Assembly (NCBI RefSeq): GCF_000802365.1
Contig: NZ_JSZE01000057.1
Location: 1 to 39,695 of the forward strand
DNA from: Xanthomonas cannabis pv. cannabis
GTDB taxonomy: Bacteria > Pseudomonadota > Gammaproteobacteria > Xanthomonadales > Xanthomonadaceae
Direction of reading: 5' to 3'
Length of the DNA: 39,695 bases
The notes beneath the pieces are model-generated. The model had not been told where the DNA came from, searched no databases, and was given only the letters and a program-made list of their open reading frames with translations. The stretch's first letter is position 1; the number at the start of each line of letters is the position of its first letter. Made by a program: the position numbers and the translations under genes. Shown here in pieces: positions 1 to 8,593 of the stretch.

Positions 1-430
1 AGGCGACGAACTGCGCATTGGCGGCCCACGCGGCTCGTTCCTGGTGGCCGATGACTTCGATCGTTATGTATTGATCGGCGATGAAACCGCATTGCCGGCA
101 ATCGGCCGCTGGCTGGAGGCGATGCCGGCCGACCTGCAGGCAGAGGTATTCATCGAAGTGGCCGATGCCGCCGAGCGGCAGGCGTTGCTGAGTGCGGCCG
201 ATGTCGATGTGTACTGGCTGGAGCGTAACGGCTTCGATGCAGCCAGCAGCACCTTGCTGGAAGATAGCCTGCGCGACTACGAGCCGCACGACGGCGACAC
301 GTTCTACTGGATCGGCACCGAGTCCATGCGCGCCCGTGCAATGCGCAAGTTCATCGAGGAACACCTGGGCGTGGACAAGGAATGGATTCGCGCGAAGGGC
401 TACTGGAAGGCACATTCCGCAGAGGAATGA
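1..430 (+). CDS. Siderophore-interacting protein, C-terminal part (5' end outside window)
   Basis: The reading frame is open from base 2 and ends at TGA 428-430, so this is the 3' portion of a gene that begins upstream. The visible protein (about 142 residues) starts in a segment reading LRIGGPRGSFLV, followed by YVLIGDETALPAIGRWLE. These fit the end of the FAD-binding barrel and the start of the NAD(P)H-binding lobe in siderophore-interacting (SIP/ViuB-type) ferric reductases. The tail FYWIGTESMRARAMRKFI and KGYWK is also characteristic of that family. Known members reduce ferric-siderophore complexes in the cytoplasm to release iron. The N-terminal FAD-binding residues cannot be inspected here. 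The family call is from recognition of the C-terminal signature, without a search. Confidence 0.85.
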   Translation, partial: GDELRIGGPRGSFLVADDFDRYVLIGDETALPAIGRWLEAMPADLQAEVFIEVADAAERQALLSAADVDVYWLERNGFDAASSTLLEDSLRDYEPHDGDTFYWIGTESMRARAMRKFIEEHLGVDKEWIRAKGYWKAHSAEE

Positions 431-513
431 TGCAACACGCGCTTCTTGTTGGGACGCGCTGGCGCGCGAGCGAATTTTATTGAGATCGCGTGCCTTGTGC
501 CGGGTTCGTCGGC

Positions 514-836
514 AACGCGGTCGCGGCCAGGTCCGCTCCTACGTAGGCTGGCGTGCTCGCTGCCACGGATGGGGTGCAGCATCCTCGCGTAGGAGCGCAC
601 CCGGGCGCGCGACGGGGCTTGCCCAAAATTGCCGCACCTTGTCGGAGAGTGTGTCGGTAACGCGGTCGCGGCCAGGTCCGCTCCTACGTGGGCTGGCGTG
701 CTCGCTGCCACGGATGGGGTGCAGCATCCTCGCGTAGGAGCGCACCTGGGCGCGACGGGGCTTGCCCGAAATGGTCGCGCGTTGTCGGAGAGGGTGTCGG
801 TTCGGTAACGCGGTCGCGGCCAGGTCCGCACCTACG
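514..836. repeat. Tandem palindromic repeat, two full units and a partial third
   Basis: Units start with AACGCGGTCGCGGCCAGGTC at 514, 659 and 807, giving periods of 145 and 148 bases; the third copy stops near 836. Each full unit carries an inverted pair: GGTCCGCTCCTACG near its left end and CGTAGGAGCGCACC about 45 bases later. Units also share GGGGCTTGCCC and TTGTCGGAGAG. The right-hand word is the same one that forms palindromes at 23561-23630 and 35218-35286, so this is a tandem form of a dispersed family. The region shows no convincing gene. The remainder of 431-1022 outside this repeat and the terminator at 879 holds nothing I recognise. Confidence 0.85.
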
Positions 837-878
837 CAAGCGCGCGCCCGGAGTGGCAACGCGTTTGCATGCACAAGC

Positions 879-904
879 AAAAGCCCGCCGATTGGCGGGC
901 TTTT
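879..904. terminator. Rho-independent terminator (bidirectional)
   Basis: AAAAGCCCGCC at 879-889 and GGCGGGCTTTT at 894-904 form an 11-bp stem with a 4-base loop. The T run serves plus-strand transcription and the A run serves minus-strand transcription. It lies between the siderophore-interacting gene (plus) and the yceI gene (minus), about 450 and 200 bases from their stops, so it could end transcripts from either side. Confidence 0.75.
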
Positions 905-1022
905 GGATTGCGGCATCGGGCGGCTGCGCGCACCGATGCCGCGATCTGCGCGGGTCTCGGAACGGCTAACAACACGTAGCGAGCGGCCGTCAGGCGGGTG
1001 CGGGCGGCGCGGAGGAACCGCA

Positions 1023-1094
1023 ATGTACGAGTGGTACATGAGGATTCCGAGCACCGACCGCGCCCGCCTGGCGGCCGCGCAGCAGTTTTGCTAG
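1023..1094 (+). CDS. Possible 23-residue small protein
   Basis: ATG at 1023 opens a 23-codon frame beginning MYEWYMRIPSTDRARL and ending at TAG 1092-1094. A ribosome-binding-like GGAGGAA lies a few bases upstream (about 1010-1017), which is better than for many real genes in this window. The start codon forms the left arm of a small inverted repeat, ATGTAC (1023-1028) and GTACAT (1034-1039). The frame ends 6 bases before the convergent yceI stop. The composition (aromatic start, amphipathic middle, terminal Cys) gives no family. It could be a real small protein or a chance frame in an intergenic region; conservation would decide. Confidence 0.35.
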   Translation: MYEWYMRIPSTDRARLAAAQQFC

Positions 1095-1100
1095 CTGCTC

Positions 1101-1826
1101 TTACTTCGCGGTAGCGGCGTCGCCGGCCTTGGCCTGCAGCGCTTCGGTGGTGATGCGGATCTTTACTTCGTCGCTGACGTTCGGGGCGTACTGGCCCACG
1201 CCGAAGTCGCTGCGCTTGATGGTGGTGGTGGCATCGAAACCGGCTGCCGGCACCTTCTTCATCGGGTGCTCGCCGGCACCGTTGAGGGTGACGTCCAGCA
1301 CGACCGGCTTGGTCTGGTCCTTGATGGTCAGATCGCCAGTAACGGTCAGCTTGTTGGTGCCGGCCGCTTCGACCTTGGTGCTCTTGAAGGTGGCGGTCGG
1401 GAACTTGGCCGCGTCGAAGAAGTCACCGCTCTTCAGGTGCTCGTCGAACTTGGCGGTAAAGCTGTTCAAGCCCGACAGCGGCAGGGTGACCTGCACGGTG
1501 GACTTGGTCACGTCGGCTGCGTCGTACACCAGGGTGCCGTCGACATTGCCGAAATGCGCGCTCGGGTTGGAGAAGCCGAAGTGGCTCCATTGCGCAATCA
1601 CGTCGGTGTGGCTCGGGTCCAGGGTGTAGGTGCCGGAGGCGACCTGCACGGCCGGGGCGGTCGAAGCGGCCGCGTCAGCGGCCGGGGCAGCAGCGGCATC
1701 CGCCGGTGCAGTGGTCGCGGCCGGGGCGTCGGCCGCCGGTGCGGCGGTGTTGTCGGCCGGCTTGGAGCAGGCGGCGATGGCCACGGTGAGGGCGAGCGGC
1801 AGCAACAGCTTGTGGGTGATCTTCAT
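1101..1826 (-). CDS. YceI-family lipoprotein
   Basis: The protein is 241 residues from the ATG at 1826, which has a GGAG upstream and begins a signal peptide; a longer frame from 1916 adds an untypical Arg/Pro-rich stretch. Residues 1-20 form a lipoprotein signal (hydrophobic LLLPLALTVAI, lipobox IAAC with Cys20). Residues about 21-65 are an Ala/Pro/Thr linker. The remainder is a YceI lipocalin-like beta-barrel: it opens with GTYTLDPSHTDVIAQWSHFG and contains GDLTIKDQTKPVVLDVTLNG and FDATTTIKRSDFGV. Family members bind isoprenoid-type lipids in the periplasm; the ligand here is unknown. The lipobox suggests membrane anchoring, unlike E. coli YceI, which is soluble and periplasmic. Confidence 0.9.
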   Translation of the reverse strand: MKITHKLLLPLALTVAIAACSKPADNTAAPAADAPAATTAPADAAAAPAADAAASTAPAVQVASGTYTLDPSHTDVIAQWSHFGFSNPSAHFGNVDGTLVYDAADVTKSTVQVTLPLSGLNSFTAKFDEHLKSGDFFDAAKFPTATFKSTKVEAAGTNKLTVTGDLTIKDQTKPVVLDVTLNGAGEHPMKKVPAAGFDATTTIKRSDFGVGQYAPNVSDEVKIRITTEALQAKAGDAATAK

Positions 1827-2165
1827 TGGAACTCCATGTGATGAGAGACGCGTTGGATCAACGCGGATGGGGCAAAACGCAGACGGACGAGGACTGCAGG
1901 AAACTGGACGACACACACTTCTTGCATGCGGTGATCAGCGCGGATGTGCGGCAGGCTCGATAGCGAGTTGACCGCACGACCTGACCGCCTGCCGGCACCG
2001 ACTGCGCTCACGCGGACACGAGCGCACGTGCTGATCACAACATTCCACACGCAGGAAAAACAACGCAGCACTCACGCTTCAAAAGCACACACCCCGTGCA
2101 TGCGATCACCGGCAGCCCGCATGCAGCGCCGATGTTGCATCACAGGCCGCACTGCGCTGCCACGC
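1827..2165. other. Intergenic region without recognised genes
   Basis: These 339 bases lie between the start of yceI (minus) and the stop of the nitroreductase gene (minus), so they should hold the yceI promoter. I see no hairpin with a T run and no convincing -35/-10 pair. Open frames crossing it lack family features and look like high-GC artefacts. Confidence 0.5.
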
Positions 2166-2756
2166 TCACTCGAAGCGCGCGGCTTCGTCGAAGCTCAGGC
2201 GCGGCGACCGCGGGAACAGCCCGGCCGGATCGCCGTAGCCGAGATTGACCAGGAAATTGGACTTGATCGGCGTGCCGGCAAAGAACGCCGCATCGACCTT
2301 GGCATTGTCGAAGCCGGACATCGGGCCGGCATCCAGCCCCAGCGCGCGCGCGGCCAGGATCAGATACGCACCCTGCAGCGAGCTGTTGCGGAATGCGGAC
2401 TCGGCGCGGCCCTCACGCGGGCCGTCGAACCAGCTCTTGGCATCGGCATGCGGAAACAGGTACGGCAGCTTCTCGTGGAAATCCTCATCGTGCGCCACGA
2501 TCACCGTCACCGGTGCGGCCAGGGTCTTGGCCGCGTTGCCCTCGGACAGGGCCGGCTTGAGCTTGGCCTTGCCTTCGGCGCTGGTCACGAACACGAACCG
2601 CGCCGGCGAGCTGTTGGCGGCAGTCGGGCCCCACTTCACCAGCTCATAGAGCTCGCGCAGCACGTCCTGGCTGACCGGCGTGTCGGCAAACGCGTTTTGC
2701 GTGCGGGCGGTACGGAACAGCTGGTCCAGTGCGGCGGCGTTGAGCGAGTCGGACAT
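2166..2756 (-). CDS. rutE: RutE/HadB-type nitroreductase (probable malonic semialdehyde reductase)
   Basis: The protein is 196 residues, the same length as E. coli RutE as I remember it, and closely similar in pattern: [11 protein letters not shown] at the start, then [54 protein letters not shown] and [10 protein letters not shown]. These are the FMN-binding and dimer segments of this nitroreductase subfamily. RutE reduces malonic semialdehyde to 3-hydroxypropionate in the pyrimidine-degradation (Rut) pathway. No other rut gene is nearby, so here it may be a stand-alone aldehyde or enone reductase. The ATG at 2756 has GGAG upstream; a start at 2798 would add residues with no family match. 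Confidence 0.88.
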   Translation of the reverse strand: MSDSLNAAALDQLFRTARTQNAFADTPVSQDVLRELYELVKWGPTAANSSPARFVFVTSAEGKAKLKPALSEGNAAKTLAAPVTVIVAHDEDFHEKLPYLFPHADAKSWFDGPREGRAESAFRNSSLQGAYLILAARALGLDAGPMSGFDNAKVDAAFFAGTPIKSNFLVNLGYGDPAGLFPRSPRLSFDEAARFE

Positions 2757-2888
2757 GAGCACTCCAGAAGAGGGGAAAGGCGCCAGGCCGGGCGGCATCG
2801 GCGTCAGTGTGAAGACCCGCAGTGTAGAGTGGTGCGATTGCCGTCACACGGGTTCAATCTGAAACAAATCTATGTCGGATCTGAAACG

Positions 2889-3836
2889 ATGAGGCTGACC
2901 TGGGCGCTGAGCGACGGCCGCGCCGGCAATGCGCGCCAGGCCGAAGCGCTGGCGCGGGCACTGCAGCCTGGCGCCTTCCAGCCGATGCATCTGCACGCAC
3001 AGGCGCCCTGGCGCTGGGCGGCGCCGCGCCGGTTACCCGGAGCACGGGCCGCCTTCGGCGCTGCATTTGCGCAGCAGCTGCAGCACCCACCGGCCCTGGC
3101 GATCGGCTGCGGGCGTCAGGCCGCGCTGGCCACGCGGTTGCTGCGTGCACGCGGCAGCCGCAGCGTGCAGATCCTGGACCCTCGCCTGAACCCGCGCCAC
3201 TGGGACCTGCTGATCGTGCCCGAGCACGATGGGTTGCGCGGCGCCAACGTGCTGACCCTGCTGGGCAGCCTGCACCCGGTGGACGATGCCTGGCTGGCCG
3301 CCGGGCGGGCCACCTTCCCGGAGCTGGGCGCCCTGCCCGGCCCGCGCCTGGCGCTGCTGATCGGCGGCCCGACCGCCCAGGTGCCCTGGACCGTACAGGA
3401 CCTAGCGGCGCTGTGCGCGGCGCTGCGCGACCAGCTGCACGCGGCCGGCGGCAGCCTGCTGGTCACCGTTTCCCGGCGCACCCCGCCCGCGGCCCTCGCT
3501 CCGCTGCGTGCGGCCTGCGCCGGCCTGCCGCACCTGCTGTGGTGCGACGCGCGCGACGGGCCCAATCCGTATGCCGGCCTGCTGGGCTGGGCCGATGCGC
3601 TGATCGCCACTGCCGACTCGGTCAACCTGCTCTCCGAAGCCTGCGCCACACGCGTGCCGGTGGCGGCCGCGTTTGGCGCGCGCGCGAGCGGGCGCGTAGG
3701 CAGCTACCTGCAGACCTTGCGGCAACGCCAGCGCTTGCAGGCAGCCGATGAAGTGCTCGCGCCCGCTGTCGATATCACTCCAGTGCGCGAAACCGAGCGC
3801 ATCGCCCTGCAGGTGCGCGCGCGCCTGTCGGCATGA
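2889..3836 (+). CDS. Mitochondrial fission ELM1-like family protein
   Basis: The protein is 315 residues. The N-terminus MRLTWALSDGRAGNARQAEA is the signature of the ELM1-like family (formerly DUF1022), which has a glycosyltransferase-B-like layout. Further family segments are IGCGRQAALATRLLRA, QILDPRLNPRHWDLLIVPEHD, LLIGGPTAQVPW and the late ADALIATADSVNLLSEACATR, which resembles a nucleotide-sugar binding region. Bacterial function is unestablished; the eukaryotic name comes from the plant homologue. I chose ATG 2889 because family similarity begins exactly there, although the frame is open from 1944. The gene stands alone, divergent from the nitroreductase with 132 bases between the two starts. 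Confidence 0.85.
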   Translation: MRLTWALSDGRAGNARQAEALARALQPGAFQPMHLHAQAPWRWAAPRRLPGARAAFGAAFAQQLQHPPALAIGCGRQAALATRLLRARGSRSVQILDPRLNPRHWDLLIVPEHDGLRGANVLTLLGSLHPVDDAWLAAGRATFPELGALPGPRLALLIGGPTAQVPWTVQDLAALCAALRDQLHAAGGSLLVTVSRRTPPAALAPLRAACAGLPHLLWCDARDGPNPYAGLLGWADALIATADSVNLLSEACATRVPVAAAFGARASGRVGSYLQTLRQRQRLQAADEVLAPAVDITPVRETERIALQVRARLSA

Positions 3837-4138
3837 CCACGCGCCCGACGGTGGCACACGACACTTGATGTGCACGCCACCGCCGCGCAACGGCGCATTG
3901 GTGAGCACGCCGACCGATGTGCGGCGGCCGATCTGCTACATGCACGTTGGCGATCGCGTCCGGGTTGCGTGCACGTGCCATCGTGGTCGGTCGGCTGCTT
4001 CGCGCCGCCATCGGGCAGCGATGGCACGGCGAACCGCGCCCTCGCCACGGCGCGCGCCGGTGAGTTGCTGCGGCCTTGTGTACTGGCCCACTGCCACCGA
4101 CCCGCGGATAATCCGCGTAACGCCTCTGCCCTGCCGTC
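3837..4138. other. Intergenic region with a palindromic -10-like element
   Basis: No gene is supported in these 302 bases. Near the right end, CGCGGAT (4103-4109) and ATCCGCG (4111-4117) form a 15-base palindrome containing GATAAT, which could be the -10 of the following transporter gene. Its centre is 29 bases before that start codon. No good -35 is visible. The palindrome may also be a regulator site. Confidence 0.4.
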
Positions 4139-4696
4139 ATGTCCGCTGCCCCCGCCCCGCTGTTTGCTCCGCTCACCGCCCGTGCCTTGACCTGGGCGGT
4201 GCTGGCAATGGGGGCGGTGGTGCTGTTGTCCAACGTCCTGGTGCAGCACCCGATCAACGATTGGCTGACCTGGGGTGCGTTTTCGTATCCATTGGCGTTT
4301 CTGGTCAGCAACCTGATCAACCGTCGCTTCGGACCGCGTGCGGCACGCACGGTGGCGTGGTGCGGCTTTGCACTGGCGGTGGTGCTGTCGGTGTGGCTGG
4401 CGACGCCGCGCATTGCGGCGGCCTCGTGCACCGCCTTCATCGCCGCCCAGCTGCTCGACATCACCGTGTTCGACCGCCTGCGCAATGGCAGCTGGTGGCG
4501 TGCGCCGATCGTGGCCACCACCTGCAGCGCCACGCTGGATACCGCAATCTTCTGGAGCATCGCCTTCGCCGGTGCGGCGCTGCCGTGGGTGAGCTGGGCG
4601 GCCGGCGATCTGGCGGTGAAGCTGGGCATGGGCGTGTTTCTGCTCGGGCCGTTTCGCGCGTTGCTGTGGCGGAGCGCACCACGCCGCCCTGTCTGA
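4139..4696 (+). CDS. VUT-family queuosine precursor transporter (YhhQ-like)
   Basis: The protein is 185 residues and mostly hydrophobic, with about five to six membrane segments. Visible blocks are the first helix LTWAVLAMGAVVLLSNVLVQ, the segment WLTWGAFSYPLAFLVSNLIN followed by RRFGPRAARTV, and IAAQLLDITVFDRLR. The YPLAFLVSNLINRRFG block and the QLLDI..FDRLR block are typical of the VUT/YhhQ family. These inner-membrane proteins import queuosine precursors (preQ0/preQ1 or queuine) for tRNA wobble-base modification. The substrate is inferred from the family. It is a single gene on this strand, followed by the convergent glnE. Confidence 0.85.
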   Translation: MSAAPAPLFAPLTARALTWAVLAMGAVVLLSNVLVQHPINDWLTWGAFSYPLAFLVSNLINRRFGPRAARTVAWCGFALAVVLSVWLATPRIAAASCTAFIAAQLLDITVFDRLRNGSWWRAPIVATTCSATLDTAIFWSIAFAGAALPWVSWAAGDLAVKLGMGVFLLGPFRALLWRSAPRRPV

Positions 4697-4891
4697 AGCG
4701 CGGTGCGCTGTCGCTACCGAGGCGCGCCAGGCAACCACCCACCGCCCCTGCCCGCCTCCCGCAGACCGGTGCGCAACCGGACGCGCCGAGTGCACCGCCT
4801 GACCTGCGCCGTTGCCTCGCCTGCGCGCACCGGCGGCATCGGCCTGGCATGCACGACCGGCGGCTGCGGACAGCCGGCACCCGCGGCCCCG

Positions 4892-7717
4892 CTAGAGCGT
4901 GGCCGCGTCCTTGCCGGCCGGAAATGCCAGCCCCTGTGCACGCGCTGCGTTGAAGATGACGCTGCGCGCCTGCTGGATGGCCGGTGTCGGTGCGATCAAC
5001 CGTGGACGCCGGTCCAGTGTGCACGCCAGCCCGGCCTCCACCAGCGCGGCATGCGCCTCATGCAGCGGCTGCGCCATCTCGACGGGCAACCACTGCGCCT
5101 GCACCAGCGCATCGATCACGCCAGGCGTATCGCAACATGCCAGCAACGGCCCATGCTGCGCGGCCTGCCCCAGCACGCCGGCCTGCAGCACGAATTCCAG
5201 GTCCACCAGGCCGCCGGCACCTTGCTTGAGATCCAGCCGGCCGGCATCGCTGCGATCGAGTTCGGCGCGCATGCGCGTGCGCATCTTGCGCACGTCGTCG
5301 TGCAGCAGCGCGGGGTCGCGTGTGCGGGTCAGCGTGTCGTGGCGCACCTGCGCAAAGGCCTCGCACAGCGCGGCATCGCCGGCAACCGCGCGGGCACGCA
5401 CCAGCGCCTGATGCTCCCAGGTCCAGGCGCGCTCGCGCTGGTACTCGCGGTAGCTGGCCAGCGACGACACCAGCGCGCCCTGGCCACCGTCCGGACGCAG
5501 CCGCACATCGATGTCGTAGAGGCGGCCGGCACCGGTTTCGGCGCCGAGCAAGGCCATCACCTTCTGCGCCAGACGGGCGAACCAGCGCGCCGCATCCAGC
5601 GGCCGCTTGCCGTCGGAGCTGTCCACCGTGCGCGGGTGGTCGTAGAGAAACACCAGATCCAGATCCGAACCGAACCCCAGCTCCAGCCCGCCCAGGCTGC
5701 CGTAGCCAATGATGGCGAACAGGCCGCCCGGCACCTGTCCATGCGCGGCAACCAGCTCGGTGCGTGCCAGCTGCAGCACCACCTGCACCACGGCCTCGGC
5801 CAGCCAGGCCAGTTGCCGGGTGCTCTGCACCGCGTGCTGGCGGCCGTCGAGCGTGGCCAGGGCGATCCGGAAACTCAGCGCAAGCCGGCGCTCGTTGAGC
5901 TCGCGCAAGGCCGCCTCGGTGTCTGCGATCTGCAAGGTCTCCACGCAGGCAGCCTGCAGGGCCGCGCGATCCGGCAACGGGCCGCCGATGCGCGTATCCA
6001 GCAACTCGTCCAGCAACAACGGGTGCGCCGCCAGCCGCTCGGCCAGCAAGGCGCTGCGCGAGAGCACATCGACCAGCCGGGCCAGCGCGCTGGGCTGCTC
6101 GTCCAGCAAGGCCAGATAGCTGGTGCGGCGCAAGGTGGCCTGCAACAGGCCCAGCATGCGGCGCACGGCGGCATCGGGTTGGCTGGCCCGCGTGGCGGCG
6201 TGCAGCAGTGCCGGCACCACGCGATCCAGCCGCGCCCGCGCCGTGTCCGACAGTGCGTGCACACCGGCCGACTGCGCAAAATCGCCCAGCACCTGATGCG
6301 CGGTACCCGGGTCGTGCAGGCCAATGCCCAGCAGCGGCGTTGCATCGCCATCGGGCAGCGCGCGCCAGTAGTCGGCCAGCGCGTCCGGCGCGGTGGCCCG
6401 CACGCGTGGCGCCAGCAACTCGGCAAATTCGGCGGCCACACGCCGGCGGTGCGGGGCCAGCGCGTCCAGCAGGGCGGGCCAGTCGGCATACCCCAGGCCC
6501 AGCGCGATGCGTTCGCGATCCATCTCCGCCTGCGGCAAGGCGTGGGTCTGTGCATCGCGCAGCATCTGCAGGCGGTTTTCCAGCCGGCGCAAGAAGCGGT
6601 AGGCCGCGGTGAGTGCGGCGCCGTTGTCGGCTTCGATCTGGCCGGCGGCGATCAGCGCCTGCAGCGCGGGCAACAAGCGCCGCTCGCGCAGGGCCGGCTC
6701 GCGGCCGGCGCGGATCAGCTGCAGCGATTGGGCGAGGAACTCGATCTCGCGGATGCCACCGGGCCCGCGCTTGATGTCGTCCAGCCGGTCGTGCCGTGCC
6801 ACCTCGGCGGTGATTGCCGCCTTCATCTCGCGCAGGCCATCCAGCGCGGTGAAATCCAGATAGCGCCGGTAGACGAACGGCCGCAGCGTTTCCAGCCAGG
6901 CTTCACCGGCGTCGATATCGCCGGCCACCGCGCGCGCCTTGAGCCAGGCGTAGCGTTCCCAATCGCGGCCTTCGCGCTGGAAATACTGGTCCATGCCGGT
7001 GAACGGCAACGCCACGCGGCCGGCAGTGCCGAACGGACGCAGGCGCAGATCCACCCGATGGCTGAAACCATCGGCCGTGGTTTCGTCGAGCAACTTGGCC
7101 AGCTGCTGCCCCAACCGCGCGAAATATTCTTCTGCCGCCAATGGGCGCGCGCCATCGGATTGGCCGCCCTGCGGATAGGCGTAGACCAGGTCCACGTCCG
7201 AGGAAAAATTCAGCTCGCCACCGCCCAGCTTGCCCAGCCCGAACACCACCAGCCGCTGCACGCTGCCGTCCGCGGCAATGACCTGGCCATGGCGGGCGTC
7301 GAATTGCTGCTGCAACGCCCGCAGGCCGCATTGCAGGCAGTTTTCGGCCAGCCGGGTCGCGCCGGCCAGCGTGGCATCCACGCTGTCCAGGCCCAGCACA
7401 TCGCGCCACACCAGGCGCGTGGATTCTGCCGCGCGGTAGCGCCGCAACTGCACAGGCCAGGCCTGCGGCTGCGCCGGGTCGAGCACCGGCACCGGCAGCG
7501 GCGGCGGATCGGCCTGGATCAGGTACTGCAGCAGCGCCGGCTGGCGCGCCAGCGTCTCCAGCGCAAACTCGCTGGCGAGCGCGACCTGCTCCAGGTGTCG
7601 ATCGACATCGCCACCAGGCCACGGCTGATCGGCAGGCAGTGCATGACGGACACGCGCGACAGTCCGCTCGATCAAGGCGGCGAGTGCGGCAGATGGGGAT
7701 GTGGGAGGCGATGACAT
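4892..7717 (-). CDS. glnE: Bifunctional glutamine synthetase adenylyltransferase/deadenylase
   Basis: The protein is 941 residues from ATG 7717, near the usual length (about 945). Two nucleotidyltransferase domains are visible. The N-terminal one contains [20 protein letters not shown] (acidic pair near residue 173), corresponding to the deadenylylating (phosphorolytic) half. The C-terminal one contains [20 protein letters not shown] (near residue 680), the adenylylating half. Segments after each, such as [36 protein letters not shown] and [11 protein letters not shown], match the family. GlnE modifies a Tyr on each glutamine synthetase subunit in response to glutamine and PII. The frame extends to 7828, but the added Arg/Cys-rich stretch is unlike the family. 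No partner nitrogen genes are adjacent. Confidence 0.95.
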   Translation of the reverse strand: MSSPPTSPSAALAALIERTVARVRHALPADQPWPGGDVDRHLEQVALASEFALETLARQPALLQYLIQADPPPLPVPVLDPAQPQAWPVQLRRYRAAESTRLVWRDVLGLDSVDATLAGATRLAENCLQCGLRALQQQFDARHGQVIAADGSVQRLVVFGLGKLGGGELNFSSDVDLVYAYPQGGQSDGARPLAAEEYFARLGQQLAKLLDETTADGFSHRVDLRLRPFGTAGRVALPFTGMDQYFQREGRDWERYAWLKARAVAGDIDAGEAWLETLRPFVYRRYLDFTALDGLREMKAAITAEVARHDRLDDIKRGPGGIREIEFLAQSLQLIRAGREPALRERRLLPALQALIAAGQIEADNGAALTAAYRFLRRLENRLQMLRDAQTHALPQAEMDRERIALGLGYADWPALLDALAPHRRRVAAEFAELLAPRVRATAPDALADYWRALPDGDATPLLGIGLHDPGTAHQVLGDFAQSAGVHALSDTARARLDRVVPALLHAATRASQPDAAVRRMLGLLQATLRRTSYLALLDEQPSALARLVDVLSRSALLAERLAAHPLLLDELLDTRIGGPLPDRAALQAACVETLQIADTEAALRELNERRLALSFRIALATLDGRQHAVQSTRQLAWLAEAVVQVVLQLARTELVAAHGQVPGGLFAIIGYGSLGGLELGFGSDLDLVFLYDHPRTVDSSDGKRPLDAARWFARLAQKVMALLGAETGAGRLYDIDVRLRPDGGQGALVSSLASYREYQRERAWTWEHQALVRARAVAGDAALCEAFAQVRHDTLTRTRDPALLHDDVRKMRTRMRAELDRSDAGRLDLKQGAGGLVDLEFVLQAGVLGQAAQHGPLLACCDTPGVIDALVQAQWLPVEMAQPLHEAHAALVEAGLACTLDRRPRLIAPTPAIQQARSVIFNAARAQGLAFPAGKDAATL

Positions 7718-8074
7718 GCACGGATTCTGGCATTCCTGTGCGATGCCGGCATGTCGATGCCACCGCATGCGTCTGCGTCGTTGCACTGCGCAGCAGTGCT
7801 GCCACGGCAGACGAGCACACGTGGGCACCTGGACGTGGGCACCTCACTCCATGCGCGACCCGAGACCACACAACGCGTCCCGCGCATGCGCCTCCCCACG
7901 CGAGCCTTGCCAGGCAAGGCGTCAGCAATGTCGCAGCCGCCACCTGCCGCACCGAACATTGATGCGGCACCCGCAAGGCCCCGCATGTGACGACGTCTGC
8001 GGCCTTGAACATCTCCCTTACGGAACCCTGACAAGGGCCATGCTGCACTGCGGTTTTCGCATGAGGCATTGCCA
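7718..8074. other. Intergenic region between divergent glnE and cupin gene
   Basis: These 357 bases must hold both divergent promoters. The one visible structure is a short direct repeat: ACGTGGGCACCT at 7819-7830 and again at 7833-7844 (period 14). No terminator, RNA gene or convincing reading frame was found. Confidence 0.4.
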
Positions 8075-8593
8075 ATGTCCCCCACCTTGCTGCCCGCCGC
8101 ATTGCTGCCCTCGCAGATCCCGCTCGATACCGACGGCAACGATCCCGCACTGCCGCCCAGCTTGCCGTTCCTGCATCTGTGGACCGGTCCGGATGGCAAC
8201 AGCCGCCTCAATCCCTCGCAGTTGCCCGGCTTCGGCAGCAAAAGCGTGGGCGGCGGAGCGGCGCCACAATGGCTGCGGCCGTTCCCGGGCGAGGTGCTCG
8301 GCATCCAGTTTGCGGTGCTGCCGGTGGGCTGGGTGGGCGACTGGCACGAGAGCCCGCACCCGCAATGGGTGATCCCCCTGCGCGGCCGCTGGTTTATCGA
8401 AACCGGCGACGGCACATGGGTGGAAATGGGGCCTGGCGACATCCACTTCGGCCAGGATCAGGGCACCACCGATCAGCGTGGCCACCGCTCCGGTCAACTG
8501 GGCGATGAGCCTTGCCTGCAGATGCTGGTGCAATTTGCGCAATCGCCCGGGGCCGCCACTGCGCATCCGTTCGGTCATCCGGCGCCACGTTGA
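8075..8593 (+). CDS. Cupin-domain protein
   Basis: The protein is 172 residues from ATG 8075; a TTG two codons earlier is possible but less likely. The central part has a cupin pattern: HESPHPQWVIPLRGRWFIET, then a short turn, VEMGPGDIHFGQDQG, and later HRSGQLGDEPC, giving candidate metal ligands in the first and second motifs. Cupins bind a metal in a small beta-barrel and serve many roles, so no reaction is claimed. Its stop (TGA 8591-8593) overlaps the ATG of the next gene (8593-8595), so it is translationally coupled to an SMP-30-type hydrolase. This suggests a shared small-molecule pathway, possibly sugar acids or lactones. Confidence 0.8.
   Translation: MSPTLLPAALLPSQIPLDTDGNDPALPPSLPFLHLWTGPDGNSRLNPSQLPGFGSKSVGGGAAPQWLRPFPGEVLGIQFAVLPVGWVGDWHESPHPQWVIPLRGRWFIETGDGTWVEMGPGDIHFGQDQGTTDQRGHRSGQLGDEPCLQMLVQFAQSPGAATAHPFGHPAPR

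Noticed and set aside
2166..2756. A Rut pyrimidine-degradation operon
   Set aside because: Only the RutE-like gene is present; neighbours are unrelated, so a pathway role is not claimed.
1944..2888. An N-terminal extension of the ELM1-family gene
   Set aside because: The frame is open but runs antisense through the nitroreductase gene, and family similarity begins exactly at ATG 2889.
4103..4117. A preQ1 riboswitch upstream of the queuosine-precursor transporter
   Set aside because: Only a short palindrome with a -10-like core is present, too close to the start codon and lacking any preQ1 aptamer features I could recognise.
4703..7714. A 1003-codon open frame antisense to glnE
   Set aside because: Composition is His/Gln/Arg-rich with no motif, while the opposite strand has clear GlnE domains.
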